From the NCBI GenBank assembly GCA_903842945.1, contig CAIMNS010000100.1, forward strand, positions 1 to 57,458: 57,458 nucleotides of DNA, written 5' to 3'. This document shows positions 29,079 to 38,930 of this stretch, one piece after another (position 1 is the first letter of the stretch; every line of letters begins with the position of its first letter). The notes beneath the pieces are model-generated. The model did no database searches. It was not told where the DNA came from and was given only the letters and a program-made list of their open reading frames with translations. Position numbers and translations under genes: made by a program. The DNA comes from an uncultured Burkholderiales bacterium (GTDB lineage: Bacteria; Pseudomonadota; Gammaproteobacteria; Burkholderiales; Burkholderiaceae_C).

Positions 29079-30044
29079 ATGAAATACTTTTTACAAATCG
29101 GTTTACTTTTAGCAGGACTTGTTTGTTCAGCATTTGCTCAGGACTATCCCAGTCGTCCTGTCAAGGTGATCGTGACCTACCCGCCAGGTGGGGGCGCTGA
29201 CGTGACAGCGCGTATCGTAGGTCAAAGGCTCTCAGAGCTATGGAAACAACCTGTGCTCATTGAAAACAAGCCAGGAGGTGGTGGTAATGTAGGGGCGGAC
29301 TTCGTCTACCATGCACAAGCCGATGGATACACTTTGCTCTTGGTCTCAGCTTCCCAAGTTGGCAATGCAGCGCTTTTGGAGAAGACCACCTTTGATCTGG
29401 TCAGTGACTTTGCCCCGATTGGATTGGTCAGTTCCTCCCCAATTGTGATCGCCGTCAACAACCGGGTCAAAGCCAACACCTTCAAAGAGTTCATTGCTCT
29501 TTTGAAATCAGAGGCAGGTAAGATGGATTACGCCAGTTGCGGTATTGCCACGACGCATCACTTTGCCATGGAGTTGCTCAAGTATCAAACCGGCACCAAG
29601 GCGCAACACATTCCCTATAAGTGCGCCTCTGCTGTCAACGATTTGCTCGGTAATCAGTTGGATGTGATTGCGGTGACCTTGCCTCCAGCACTACCTTTTA
29701 TTCAGCAAGGCAAAATGCGAGCTTTGGCGGTCACCAGCGCAAAGCGTTCCCCCAATGCCCCAAGCATCCCAACGGTGAGCGAGTCTGGTATGGCTGAGCT
29801 CAAGGATTACGCGGTCGAAAATTATTATGGTTTGGTCGCGCACGCGGGGACTTTCAAAGCTTTGATGAAAAAGCTGGAGGCCGATATCAAGGCCGTTTCA
29901 CTCGATCCTGCCATTCAAAATAAATTGGCTGGCGCAGGGTTGGATACGTTTTACAAGACGCCTGAGCAGACCTTGTCCTTGCTATCAAGCGATATCGATT
30001 TTTATAAAAAAATGTCCAAAATAGCCAATATCAAACAAGAATAA
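29079..30044 (+). CDS. Bug/TctC family substrate-binding protein
   Basis: 321 aa; 'YPSRPVKVIVTYPPGGGADVTARIVGQRL...IENKPGGGGNVGADFV'. Confidence 0.95.
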   Translation: MKYFLQIGLLLAGLVCSAFAQDYPSRPVKVIVTYPPGGGADVTARIVGQRLSELWKQPVLIENKPGGGGNVGADFVYHAQADGYTLLLVSASQVGNAALLEKTTFDLVSDFAPIGLVSSSPIVIAVNNRVKANTFKEFIALLKSEAGKMDYASCGIATTHHFAMELLKYQTGTKAQHIPYKCASAVNDLLGNQLDVIAVTLPPALPFIQQGKMRALAVTSAKRSPNAPSIPTVSESGMAELKDYAVENYYGLVAHAGTFKALMKKLEADIKAVSLDPAIQNKLAGAGLDTFYKTPEQTLSLLSSDIDFYKKMSKIANIKQE

Positions 30045-30078
30045 GAACTCAGCTAGGACACGCTCAATCAACTTTTTC

Positions 30079-31092
30079 ATGGATCAAAAAAAACCTATGT
30101 TTAAAAGCTCTCTTCAGATCAAGACTTGTTCTTGGCTCATGCTTTTTTTGATGTCTGGTGCATGGATGTGCAGTGGGTATGCACAATCCCTTGCGTCTGC
30201 CTATCCGAACAAAGCTGTAAAGTTGATCATCCCAAGTCCTCCTGGAGGGGGAACGGATGTGTTGGCGCGAATGATCGCTACCAAGCTCAGTGAAAAATGG
30301 TCCCAGCCTGTGGTGGTGGAGAGCCGAGCGGGGGCTGGAGGTAACATTGCCGCAGAATTTGTTTACAAGGCACCTCCTGATGGCTACACCTTGATGTTGG
30401 CTCATCCAGCACCTCTGGTCATCAACAAAACGCTGTACTCAAAAATCACCTATGACCCCGAACAGTTTACTCCCATCACCGTGGTGGCATCTGTGCCGAA
30501 CGTGCTGGTGACCAAAGCAGGCGGATCGATACAAAATTTACAGCAACTGATCAATGCGGCAAAAGCAGCGCCGGATAAATTGAACTATGCATCAGGAGCT
30601 ATTGGCTCCCCCTCCTCACTGACCCCTGATTTGTTCAAGTACATGACCGGTGTGAAGATCGTTGGGATTCCTTTTCAAGGCAGTGCGCCGGCCTTGATGG
30701 CCCTTTTGGGTGCTCAAGTTGACATGTTGTTTGTCGAGCTGAGTACAGCCTTACCGCATATTCGTTCTGGAAAGCTAAAAGCCATCGCTGTGGCCAGTGA
30801 AAAAAGAAGTTCCTTGTTGCCAGAAACGCCAACTCTTGCTGAAACCCTGCCGGGTTTCAGCGCAGCTGTTTGGTTCGGTATTGTCGGTCCTCCAAAACTG
30901 GCTTCATCAATTGCCGACATGTGGGCGCACGCTGTGGCAGAGACCTTGAGAATGCCAGACGTTGCCAAACAACTGGCTGAGTTGAGCATGGAGCCCGTTG
31001 CAAGCACGCCCTTGGAATTGGCACAGTACATGCAAGACGAGAGCAAGCGCTGGAGTTCGGTGATCAAAATGAGTGGTTCGAAAGTCGATTGA
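30079..31092 (+). CDS. Bug/TctC family substrate-binding protein
   Basis: 337 aa; 'YPNKAVKLIIPSPPGGGTDVLARMIATKL...VVESRAGAGGNIAAEFV'. Confidence 0.95.
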   Translation: MDQKKPMFKSSLQIKTCSWLMLFLMSGAWMCSGYAQSLASAYPNKAVKLIIPSPPGGGTDVLARMIATKLSEKWSQPVVVESRAGAGGNIAAEFVYKAPPDGYTLMLAHPAPLVINKTLYSKITYDPEQFTPITVVASVPNVLVTKAGGSIQNLQQLINAAKAAPDKLNYASGAIGSPSSLTPDLFKYMTGVKIVGIPFQGSAPALMALLGAQVDMLFVELSTALPHIRSGKLKAIAVASEKRSSLLPETPTLAETLPGFSAAVWFGIVGPPKLASSIADMWAHAVAETLRMPDVAKQLAELSMEPVASTPLELAQYMQDESKRWSSVIKMSGSKVD

Positions 31093-31122
31093 CCTTAAGA
31101 ACTGCTGTTCAAAATTTAAATC

Positions 31123-32814
31123 ATGACACGTGTAAAACCTTCTCACAAGACCCGGATTGCTTGTTGTCAAATTTCATTGGTTCCCGATGAGAATTTAAAT
31201 TTGATCCAATGTTTGAACATGATTGATCAAGCCAGCAGTGTGGGGCCTGATTTGATCGTCTTGCCTGAGATGTCGAATTGGTCTGCAGGTTTGGTCAAGT
31301 CTAAGTCTGATGCACTCGCTCATGGTGTGACGATGCAGGGGCCGTTTTTGTCTGCCATCGCTGAGAAAGCAAGAGCGCATGGTTGTTTCATTGCCATTGG
31401 CGTGATTGAGCGCTTGGAAGAAGAGACGTTCATCACCAGTGTCATCATCTCAGCAGAAAAAAAGATCGTTCTTAAATACCAAAAGCAAATACCCTTTGGG
31501 CCTCAAATTGCATGGGCCACTCCAGGGCGCACTGGCAACCCCGTGGTTCAATTGCCTTTTGCTCGGGTGGGTCTTTATATTTGTGCAGATGGCTTGATCC
31601 CAGAGACGACACGTGTGCTTGCATTGAGTGGCGCTCAATTGCTGATCAACACCTTGCATTCTGGAGGATCGGATGAAACGCATTTGCACGTCCCTGCTCG
31701 TGCTTATGAAAACCAGGTTTGGATCGCCAGTGCGAACAAAGTCGGTCAAAGAGATCTGGGCGCTTTGGATCGTTTCAGCGGTGGCAGTCAAATTGTCTCT
31801 CCCCGTGGCGACGTGGTCGCCCGAGCCGATGCTTTGAACGACTCGTTTGTATGGGCCGATGTGGACTTCAATGACCCAGAGTTTTTGCCAGTCAAGGAAA
31901 ATAAACTCTTTAAACTCAGGCGTCCTGAGTGCTATGCAGATCTTTTGAAAAAGCCAAGCTACCCATCGGGCACCCATCAGAGCAAAGGGCCAGCCTCTCT
32001 TGGCGTGGCGGTGCTTCAGCCCAAAGGCTTTGGTACCGAAGCTTTGCATGCTGCCCTTCAAGAGTGCGCTCAGGTGGTGCTGGAAAAAGGTGCCAGGCTG
32101 GTGGTGTTGCCGCAATTGATCATGCATGACCTAAAGGCACAAGATTTCGACCCCGTCAATGCAGCGCTCCTGGACATCAAAGCCCTTCAAGAGGTCCAAG
32201 CAACCGCACGAAAGACCTCCTGTTGGATGGTCTTCTCATCCATCAAAGTCAGTGCCCGACACGCTACAAAATATGACCTTTGTATGGATTTGATTGATCC
32301 TACAGGTGCTGTTCATGGAACACAAATTCAAATTCATGTGTCAGAACAGACGCGTCATTGGGCATGTGAAGGCTCTGAATTCAAGGTGTTTCAAACACCC
32401 ATCGGTCGTATCGGACTCTTAGGTGGCTTGGATGCTCAGATCTTGGAGTCTTTTAGAGTCTTGACCTATTTGGGTGTTCAAGTGGTGTGTGTGAGTGGAT
32501 CCATTGAAAATGACAAGGAAGTGGACTTGGGCCTGAGGGAGAGGGTGGCTGAAAACAGAGTTCACATCATGTTTGCCAGTCGAAGTGATGCACCATGCAC
32601 CAAAGGGTCGGTGATCGTTCAAGCGAGTGCTTACCCCAGTGAGCCGCATTGGAGGGTGCGTTTCCCGGATGTGCTCTGTATCAAATCGGATGAAACGCAA
32701 TTGTGTGCAAGTTTGGATCTCTTGGCGACCAATGACAAAACCGTGGCAGCTCTAGGCTGTGATTTGCTCTTGAGTCCCCTGCACGATCAATATCAAAGCC
32801 TGCATCAACACTGA
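31123..32814 (+). CDS. carbon-nitrogen hydrolase (nitrilase superfamily), tandem-domain protein with catalytically degenerate C-terminal half
   Basis: 563 aa; N-half has LPEMS / KYQKQIPFG / LYICADGLIPE (E-K-C); C-half 'GVAVLQPKGF...VVLPQLIMHD...IGRIGLLGGLDAQILESFRVL' lacks E and C. Confidence 0.85.
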   Translation: MTRVKPSHKTRIACCQISLVPDENLNLIQCLNMIDQASSVGPDLIVLPEMSNWSAGLVKSKSDALAHGVTMQGPFLSAIAEKARAHGCFIAIGVIERLEEETFITSVIISAEKKIVLKYQKQIPFGPQIAWATPGRTGNPVVQLPFARVGLYICADGLIPETTRVLALSGAQLLINTLHSGGSDETHLHVPARAYENQVWIASANKVGQRDLGALDRFSGGSQIVSPRGDVVARADALNDSFVWADVDFNDPEFLPVKENKLFKLRRPECYADLLKKPSYPSGTHQSKGPASLGVAVLQPKGFGTEALHAALQECAQVVLEKGARLVVLPQLIMHDLKAQDFDPVNAALLDIKALQEVQATARKTSCWMVFSSIKVSARHATKYDLCMDLIDPTGAVHGTQIQIHVSEQTRHWACEGSEFKVFQTPIGRIGLLGGLDAQILESFRVLTYLGVQVVCVSGSIENDKEVDLGLRERVAENRVHIMFASRSDAPCTKGSVIVQASAYPSEPHWRVRFPDVLCIKSDETQLCASLDLLATNDKTVAALGCDLLLSPLHDQYQSLHQH

Positions 32815-32875
32815 GGGTCATTGGCCTGGTCGTTTGAGCTGGAATTGAATGTAGGTATGATTTTTTAACTGGAGT

Positions 32876-33580
32876 TTGGGTTTGATAAATAAGCAAATAG
32901 ACAGTTGTGATCAAGCAGTCGAAGGTGTCTTTGATGGCGCTAGCATCATGCTTGGTGGATTTGGTAACGCTGGGATGCCGGGTCAATTGATCGATGCACT
33001 TCGACGAAAGGCAGTCAAAAACTTAACGATCATCAGCAATGGAGCGGGAACGGGGCCATTTGCTTTGGGCGCTCTTTTTGCTGAGGGGTTGGCCAGAAAA
33101 CTCATCGCCTCTTATCCTGCGCCAACAGCTACAGGGTTTAGAGATCTTTACTTAAAAGGGGAAGTCGAGTTGGAGTTGGTCCCGCAGGGCAGTTTGGTTG
33201 AACGTATCCGTTGCGGCGGCAATGGATTGGGTGGCTTTTATACCCCAACCGGTGCGGGAACAGAATTGGCGCACGGCAAGGAGACTCGAACCATGAATGG
33301 TCGCGAACATGTGCTCGAACTCGCTTTAAGAGCAGATTTTGTTTTCTTGAAAGCCCACTTGGGAGACCGTTTTGGAAACCTGTCTTACAGAGGCACCATG
33401 CGCAATTTCAACATGGTCATGGCCAGTGCGGGTGACAGAGTCTTTGCTGAGGTGGACCACTTGGTTCCAGCTGGGGACATCCAGCCAGACAATGTTCACA
33501 CCCCAGGTATTTTTGTGGATCACGTGATTGAGGTCGCTCGGCTGCCTAAATTATTAGAGCTTCCAAAGGAGGGTTCATGA
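32876..33580 (+). CDS. CoA-transferase subunit A (3-oxoacid CoA-transferase family I)
   Basis: 234 aa; 'ASIMLGGFGNAGMPGQLIDAL', 'LTIISNGAGTG', 'VELELVPQGSLVERIRCGGNGLGGFYTPTGAGTE'; TTG start. Confidence 0.92.
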   Translation: MGLINKQIDSCDQAVEGVFDGASIMLGGFGNAGMPGQLIDALRRKAVKNLTIISNGAGTGPFALGALFAEGLARKLIASYPAPTATGFRDLYLKGEVELELVPQGSLVERIRCGGNGLGGFYTPTGAGTELAHGKETRTMNGREHVLELALRADFVFLKAHLGDRFGNLSYRGTMRNFNMVMASAGDRVFAEVDHLVPAGDIQPDNVHTPGIFVDHVIEVARLPKLLELPKEGS

Positions 33581-34278
33581 TGGGAAATTTGTCTAGAGAT
33601 GGTATTGCATGGAGAATTGCAAGGGATTTGCATGAGGGAAGTTATGTCAATTTGGGGGTAGGCATACCCGTCTTGGTCTCTAACTATTTGGACCCAAATC
33701 AGGAAATCTTTTTGCACAGTGAAAACGGTATTTTGGGCGTGGGCCCCAAACCTGACAAGGAGAGCCTTGATTTGGACTTGATCAGCGCTGGCAAGGGTTT
33801 TTGTACCCTTGCGCTGGGGGCCAGTTTGTTTGATCAACAAATCTCTTTTACCATGATGCGAGGTGGACACTTGACGCATGCCATTTTGGGAGCCCTTGAG
33901 GTGGCTGAAAATGGAGACTTTGCCAATTGGAAAGTCCCGGGTGAGGCTGTCCCTGGCGTAGGTGGCGCGATGGATTTGGCCATAGGATCCCCCAATATTT
34001 ATGTGGCCATGACCCATGTGAGCAACAAAGGTCAACCTAAGATCGTTCGCCGCTGTGCAGCTCCTCTAACAGCCCAACAGTGTGTGAAGAGAATTTACAG
34101 TGATATTGCTGTGATCGACTTGACACCGCAAGGTTTGGTTCTGATGGAGTACATGCCGGGTTTTGATCCTGTCAAAATTCAATCGATGACAGAGGCGTCC
34201 TTGAGGGTGTCAGAGCATTGTCGCGAAATGGTCATTCCTCAAACGGCTTCCAATGGGGCCAAGTTGTATCAATCTTAA
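33577..34278 (+). CDS. CoA-transferase subunit B
   Basis: 233 aa; 'SYVNLGVGIPVLVSNYL', catalytic-Glu motif 'HSENGILGVGP'; overlaps subunit A. Confidence 0.93.
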   Translation: MMGNLSRDGIAWRIARDLHEGSYVNLGVGIPVLVSNYLDPNQEIFLHSENGILGVGPKPDKESLDLDLISAGKGFCTLALGASLFDQQISFTMMRGGHLTHAILGALEVAENGDFANWKVPGEAVPGVGGAMDLAIGSPNIYVAMTHVSNKGQPKIVRRCAAPLTAQQCVKRIYSDIAVIDLTPQGLVLMEYMPGFDPVKIQSMTEASLRVSEHCREMVIPQTASNGAKLYQS

Positions 34279-34293
34279 ATTTCAAGGCGAAAC

Positions 34294-34815
34294 GTGAGTA
34301 AATCTGATATTCCACTGAACGATGCTGAAGTTCAAAACATCAAAAAAATCATCTCTACATTCAATGATTCAAGTCTGAATTATTTGGATCTTGAGTTGGG
34401 AGACTTAAAAATAAAAATTGGCAAGGGCAACTTGCCAACTCAACCCACGGTGCTGTCGCCAAGTGCTGCGGCCCCTGAAGCTTCATCTTTGCAAGTGCCA
34501 CCCTTTCAAGCGCCAAATGGCTCACTTTCGTCGCGAGCCACTGTGCTTGATGAAGCGCTCAGCTTGGGTCCCGATGAGGTCCACATCAAATCGCCCTTGG
34601 TGGGTCGTTATTACTCGCAGGCTGAGCCTGGGGCAAAAAAGTATGTGGAATTAGGCACCCTTGTGCTGGCGGATACGACGGTGGCCTTGATTGAGGCCAT
34701 GAAAATGTTCAACGCAGTTCCTTCAGGCGTGCAGGGGCATGTTTCTAAAATTTGCGTGACCGATGGTGAGTTGGTTGAGTATGGCCAGATCTTGTTTCAT
34801 GTCAAAGTGAAATAG
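34294..34815 (+). CDS. accB: biotin carboxyl carrier protein (AccB-like)
   Basis: 173 aa; 'IKSPLVGRYYSQAEPGAKKYVELGTLV...LIEAMKMFNAVPSGVQGHV' biotinyl-lysine motif; GTG start. Confidence 0.9.
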   Translation: MSKSDIPLNDAEVQNIKKIISTFNDSSLNYLDLELGDLKIKIGKGNLPTQPTVLSPSAAAPEASSLQVPPFQAPNGSLSSRATVLDEALSLGPDEVHIKSPLVGRYYSQAEPGAKKYVELGTLVLADTTVALIEAMKMFNAVPSGVQGHVSKICVTDGELVEYGQILFHVKVK

Positions 34816-34860
34816 AGTTGTCTGAATTGACCCAAGTGTTTTAACCCGCGAGTATGATTT

Positions 34861-36264
34861 TTGACCATGGCTCAAGCTATTGATACTGTGACTTTCAAGC
34901 GAATTTTGATTGCCAACCGAGGTGAAATTGCTGTTCGCATTGTTCACGCTTGTCGAGCCCTAGGTATTGAGTCGGTCTTGGTCGTGTCCGAGGCCGATCG
35001 AACGACATTGGGCGCCCAAATGGCAGACAAGGTGGTGTGCATTGGTCCTGCAAGTTCAAGTGAAAGTTACTTGAAGATCTCAGCGCTGATGGCCGTTGCA
35101 ACTGGCACGCAATGTCAGGCCTTGCATCCGGGCTATGGCTTTTTGGCTGAATCCGAAGACTTGGCCTTGGCGTGTGAAGAGGAGGGCATTGTTTTTATTG
35201 GTCCCACCTCAAGCCAAATTTTAAGCATGGGCAATAAATTGCAAGCTAGGGCGCTTGCCAAGTTAGCCAAGGTGCCTATGCTCAACGGCTCAGAAAAGGT
35301 GATAGACGCCCATCATGCCTTGGTTTTGGCTGAGAACATTGGATTTCCCGTGATGCTCAAAGCGGCAGCTGGCGGTGGTGGCAAGGGCATGAAGATTGTC
35401 CGCTCGGCAGAACAAATGCCAAGTCTTTTTAGCTCTGCTAGCGCAGAGTCCAGATCTGCTTTTGGGGACGACACCCTTTATTTGGAGAAATACATCTCCA
35501 ACGCCAGGCACGTTGAAGTTCAAGTGCTTGGGGATCACCATGGTCAATTGATTCATTTGGGAGAGAGAGACTGCTCGCTTCAAAGACGGCATCAAAAGGT
35601 GGTTGAAGAGTCTCCTGCGCCAGCTTTGACTCAAACCGTTCGCGATCAAATTCGAACAGCTGCCTTGAAGTTGGCCAAGGCCATTGAATACAGAAACGCG
35701 GGTACCGTTGAATTCATCTTGGATGGAGACACATCGAAATTTTATTTTTTGGAGATGAACACCAGAATTCAGGTGGAGCATCCCGTGTCTGAAACCGTGT
35801 CTGGCATCGATTTGGTGGAGGAGCAAATTCGCATTGCCAGCGGTCAAGCTTTGAGGTTTAGGCAAGAGGATGTTATTTTTAGAGGCCATGCCATTGAATG
35901 CCGCATCAATGCGGAAGTACCCTCTGAGGGCTTTCGACCCAGTCCGGGCTTGATCACCAAATGGACGCCTCCAACAGGACCCAATATTCGTTTGGATACC
36001 CACTGTTTTGTGGGATACCGAGTTCCCATTGATTACGACTCGATGTTGGCCAAATTGATCGTCTATGGCGTGGACCGTTTGGACGCCATCAGACGGCTCA
36101 AGCACGCACTTGATTATTTTGAAATTGAGGGGATTGGTACGACCTTGCCCTTCATCAAATTTGCCATCACACATCCCAGTTTCATCAGTGGGGAGGTCAA
36201 CACGGTCTTGGTTGACCAGATGATTGAAGAGATGGCGCTGATCGATCGCAAAGGATTGGTTTGA
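34861..36264 (+). CDS. accC: biotin carboxylase (AccC-like)
   Basis: 467 aa; 'RILIANRGEIAVRIVHACRALGI', 'KAAAGGGGKGMKIV', 'FYFLEMNTRIQVEHPVSE'. Confidence 0.95.
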   Translation: MTMAQAIDTVTFKRILIANRGEIAVRIVHACRALGIESVLVVSEADRTTLGAQMADKVVCIGPASSSESYLKISALMAVATGTQCQALHPGYGFLAESEDLALACEEEGIVFIGPTSSQILSMGNKLQARALAKLAKVPMLNGSEKVIDAHHALVLAENIGFPVMLKAAAGGGGKGMKIVRSAEQMPSLFSSASAESRSAFGDDTLYLEKYISNARHVEVQVLGDHHGQLIHLGERDCSLQRRHQKVVEESPAPALTQTVRDQIRTAALKLAKAIEYRNAGTVEFILDGDTSKFYFLEMNTRIQVEHPVSETVSGIDLVEEQIRIASGQALRFRQEDVIFRGHAIECRINAEVPSEGFRPSPGLITKWTPPTGPNIRLDTHCFVGYRVPIDYDSMLAKLIVYGVDRLDAIRRLKHALDYFEIEGIGTTLPFIKFAITHPSFISGEVNTVLVDQMIEEMALIDRKGLV

Positions 36265-36285
36265 AATTGCATTGAGGATTATTGA

Positions 36286-37737
36286 ATGAATAAAATTGAA
36301 CTCGTTGACGTCACACTCAGAGACGGTCATCAAAGTCTTTGGGCTGAGAGGATGACCACTGGCATGATGATGCCGATCATAGGGCGCTTGGATCGAGCAG
36401 GATTCAACGCCTTGGAGGTTTTGTCGCCGTCTTTCATTGGCAAGTGCGTGAGAGATTTGTCCGAGGACCCTTTTCAAAGGATGCGCTTGTTGCATCAAAA
36501 GGGTGGCAAGACCCCTTTGCGCGTCAATGCGGGGGGCTTGAATGTGTTTGGTACCGACCAACCGGCGATGCTTGATTTGTTTTGGCGCATCATGGCTGAG
36601 ACTGGCATTCAAGAGGTGCGGGTGTCGGATTCTTGGAACGATCCAAAAGTATGGAAATTAAGAGCGGGCTCTGCTAGCAAAGCGGGTGTCAAACCGATCA
36701 TCAACATCACCTACTCGATTTCTCCTAAACACACAACCGATTACTATGTGCAAAAAACCAAAGAAGCGCTCAAATTAAAGCCCTTTAGAATTTGTTTGAA
36801 GGACCCAGGTGGTCTATTGACGCCGGAGCGAACGCGTGAATTGGTGCCCTTGATGTTAAAGCTTGCCAAGGATACGCCACTTGAGTTGCATACCCATTGC
36901 TCCACAGGTCTAGGGCCCTTGTGTGTCATTGAGGCGGTGAAGTTGGGTGTGACAATCATCAACACATCCATTCCTCCCTTGGCCGATGATGCTTCATTGC
37001 CGTCGGTCTTCAATGTGATATCCAATTTACGGGTCTTAGGCTATCAAGTGGATGTGGATGACACGAGCCTGCATCCCATTCGAGAGCATTTTGAAAAAAT
37101 TGCCCTGAGAGAGAATTTTCCTGTGGGCCGACCCGTAGAATTTGATAGCGCACAATACATCCACCAAGTCCCAGGTGGCATGATCTCCAACCTAAGAAAT
37201 CAACTCAAGGAAGTGGGTGCTGAGGACAAGTTGCCTTTGGCGCTTGAAGAGGCGGTTCAAGTGAGGGCGGACTTTGGTTATCCCATCATGGTGACTCCTT
37301 TGTCGCAATTTGTGGGCAGCCAAGCAGCGGTGAACGTGATGAGGGGCAAGCGTTATGAGCAAGTCACCGATCAGTCGATTCGATTTGCCTTGGGTCATTT
37401 TGGTGGGAATGTGGCCCATGACATGAACCCAGACGTGAGAGAGAAAATCTTGAACAGTCCCAGGGCGAAAGAGTTGTCGCGGTCGAGCTTTCAAGAGTTG
37501 TCCTTGAGTGAGTTGAGGAAAAACTTGGATGCGCAATCTTTGTCAGACGAGGATTTTTTACTGAGCTACTTGATGAGAAAAGAGGACATTCAAAAGATGC
37601 GATCAAAGGGCACGCATGTCGAACTTTATCAAACTGAGGGCTTGAGTTTGTCCGAGTTGATCAAGGACCTCTCCAGTGTGGCCAAGGGCAACATGATCCA
37701 TATCTCAAAGGATGGTTTTAACTTAACAATGGGTTAA
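36286..37737 (+). CDS. carboxyltransferase of the pyruvate carboxylase/OadA/transcarboxylase-5S family
   Basis: 483 aa; 'VDVTLRDGHQSLWAERMTTGMM', 'ICLKDPGGLLTPERT', 'LELHTHCSTGLG'; no C-terminal biotinyl domain. Confidence 0.92.
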   Translation: MNKIELVDVTLRDGHQSLWAERMTTGMMMPIIGRLDRAGFNALEVLSPSFIGKCVRDLSEDPFQRMRLLHQKGGKTPLRVNAGGLNVFGTDQPAMLDLFWRIMAETGIQEVRVSDSWNDPKVWKLRAGSASKAGVKPIINITYSISPKHTTDYYVQKTKEALKLKPFRICLKDPGGLLTPERTRELVPLMLKLAKDTPLELHTHCSTGLGPLCVIEAVKLGVTIINTSIPPLADDASLPSVFNVISNLRVLGYQVDVDDTSLHPIREHFEKIALRENFPVGRPVEFDSAQYIHQVPGGMISNLRNQLKEVGAEDKLPLALEEAVQVRADFGYPIMVTPLSQFVGSQAAVNVMRGKRYEQVTDQSIRFALGHFGGNVAHDMNPDVREKILNSPRAKELSRSSFQELSLSELRKNLDAQSLSDEDFLLSYLMRKEDIQKMRSKGTHVELYQTEGLSLSELIKDLSSVAKGNMIHISKDGFNLTMG

Positions 37738-37756
37738 GGCTTTTTGTATTCAAAAC

Positions 37757-38920
37757 GTGGGGTTCAAGACGGTGAATATTTATTCTTCTTTAGCGATTGC
37801 TGGTGTGGGCGAGGCCGATCTTTTTGTAGATCGAGTGAGGTCAGCCAAAGATTTGGCCGTAGAGGCTGCACTCAAAGCCATGGACGATGCGGGCATCACA
37901 AGTCATGACGTTGACGGCGTGATCACTGCCAGTCCTGCGGCAGATCCGCATTTTGTTTTTTCATCCTTGGTGGGTGAGGCCTTGAACATCAATGCTCGCC
38001 TGAGTACCGCCTTGCAAAATGCCGGTGCATCTCCTATGCTGGGTGTGATGTACGCGGCAAGAGCGATTGCCAGTGGGGAAGCACACACGGTGCTTGTGTG
38101 TGAGAGTGACTCTCGAGGCGCTAAATTCAAGGGCGATAAGATCCAAGCCATGCGAGCGGCAAGGCCTTGGAGCGACGATTTTGAAGATCCATTTGGCCTA
38201 ACTGTGCCTGCTAAGTACGCACTCCTTGCACAGGCCTGGATGCATCGCCATGGCGCCAAGCCACAGGACTTGGCAGGCGTGGCGGTTGCAGCGCGAGAGC
38301 ATGGTAGGCGTCAGCCGAACGCTTTAAAAAAGGAGCCCTTGAGCATTGAAGCAGTTTTAAACTCTCCCATGATCGCATCTCCCCTTCGTGCACTGGACTG
38401 TTGTCCTGTATCCGACTGGGGCGGTGCGTTGATCGTTACAACTCTTGAGCGCGCCAAAGACATGAAGTCCAAGCCAGTGAGGATTTTAGGTGCTGGTGAG
38501 GGCCATAGCGCCTACCATTTGCATGAAACGCGGGACTTGCCATCCCTTGCTACACATTTGGGCGCCAAGCGAGCTTTTGAAATGGCTGGCCTTAAGCCCT
38601 CGGACGTTGATGTCGCGCAGGTGTTTGATGCGTTCTCCATTGCGGCGATTTTGGCCTTGGAGGAAATAGGTTTGTGCGAAAAAGGTGATGGCGCTTCTTA
38701 TTTTTCTTCTGGTAAGACCGCTTTAGGTGGGGTGTTGCCAACGAACACCACTGGGGGCATGATGACCTGGGGCAATGCGCATATCATTGTGCTGCCAGAG
38801 GCGGTCCGGCAGGCCAGAGGGGATGCGGGGATCAATCAGGTCAAAGACGCCAAGGTGAGCTTGGCGCATGGGATTGGTGGGCCGATGTCCTTGTCCAGTA
38901 CATTGCTTTTGGGTCAATGA
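37757..38920 (+). CDS. thiolase-fold (SCP-x/Ltp-like) protein, probable non-canonical active site
   Basis: 387 aa; 'LAIAGVGEADLF...SAKDLAVEAALKAMDDAGITSHDVDGVITASPA', 'DVAQVFDAFSIAAILALEEIGLCEKG', 'NTTGGMMTWGNAH'. GTG start at 37757 or 37772. Confidence 0.85.
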   Translation: MGFKTVNIYSSLAIAGVGEADLFVDRVRSAKDLAVEAALKAMDDAGITSHDVDGVITASPAADPHFVFSSLVGEALNINARLSTALQNAGASPMLGVMYAARAIASGEAHTVLVCESDSRGAKFKGDKIQAMRAARPWSDDFEDPFGLTVPAKYALLAQAWMHRHGAKPQDLAGVAVAAREHGRRQPNALKKEPLSIEAVLNSPMIASPLRALDCCPVSDWGGALIVTTLERAKDMKSKPVRILGAGEGHSAYHLHETRDLPSLATHLGAKRAFEMAGLKPSDVDVAQVFDAFSIAAILALEEIGLCEKGDGASYFSSGKTALGGVLPTNTTGGMMTWGNAHIIVLPEAVRQARGDAGINQVKDAKVSLAHGIGGPMSLSSTLLLGQ

Positions 38921-38930
38921 GGAGTTCAAG

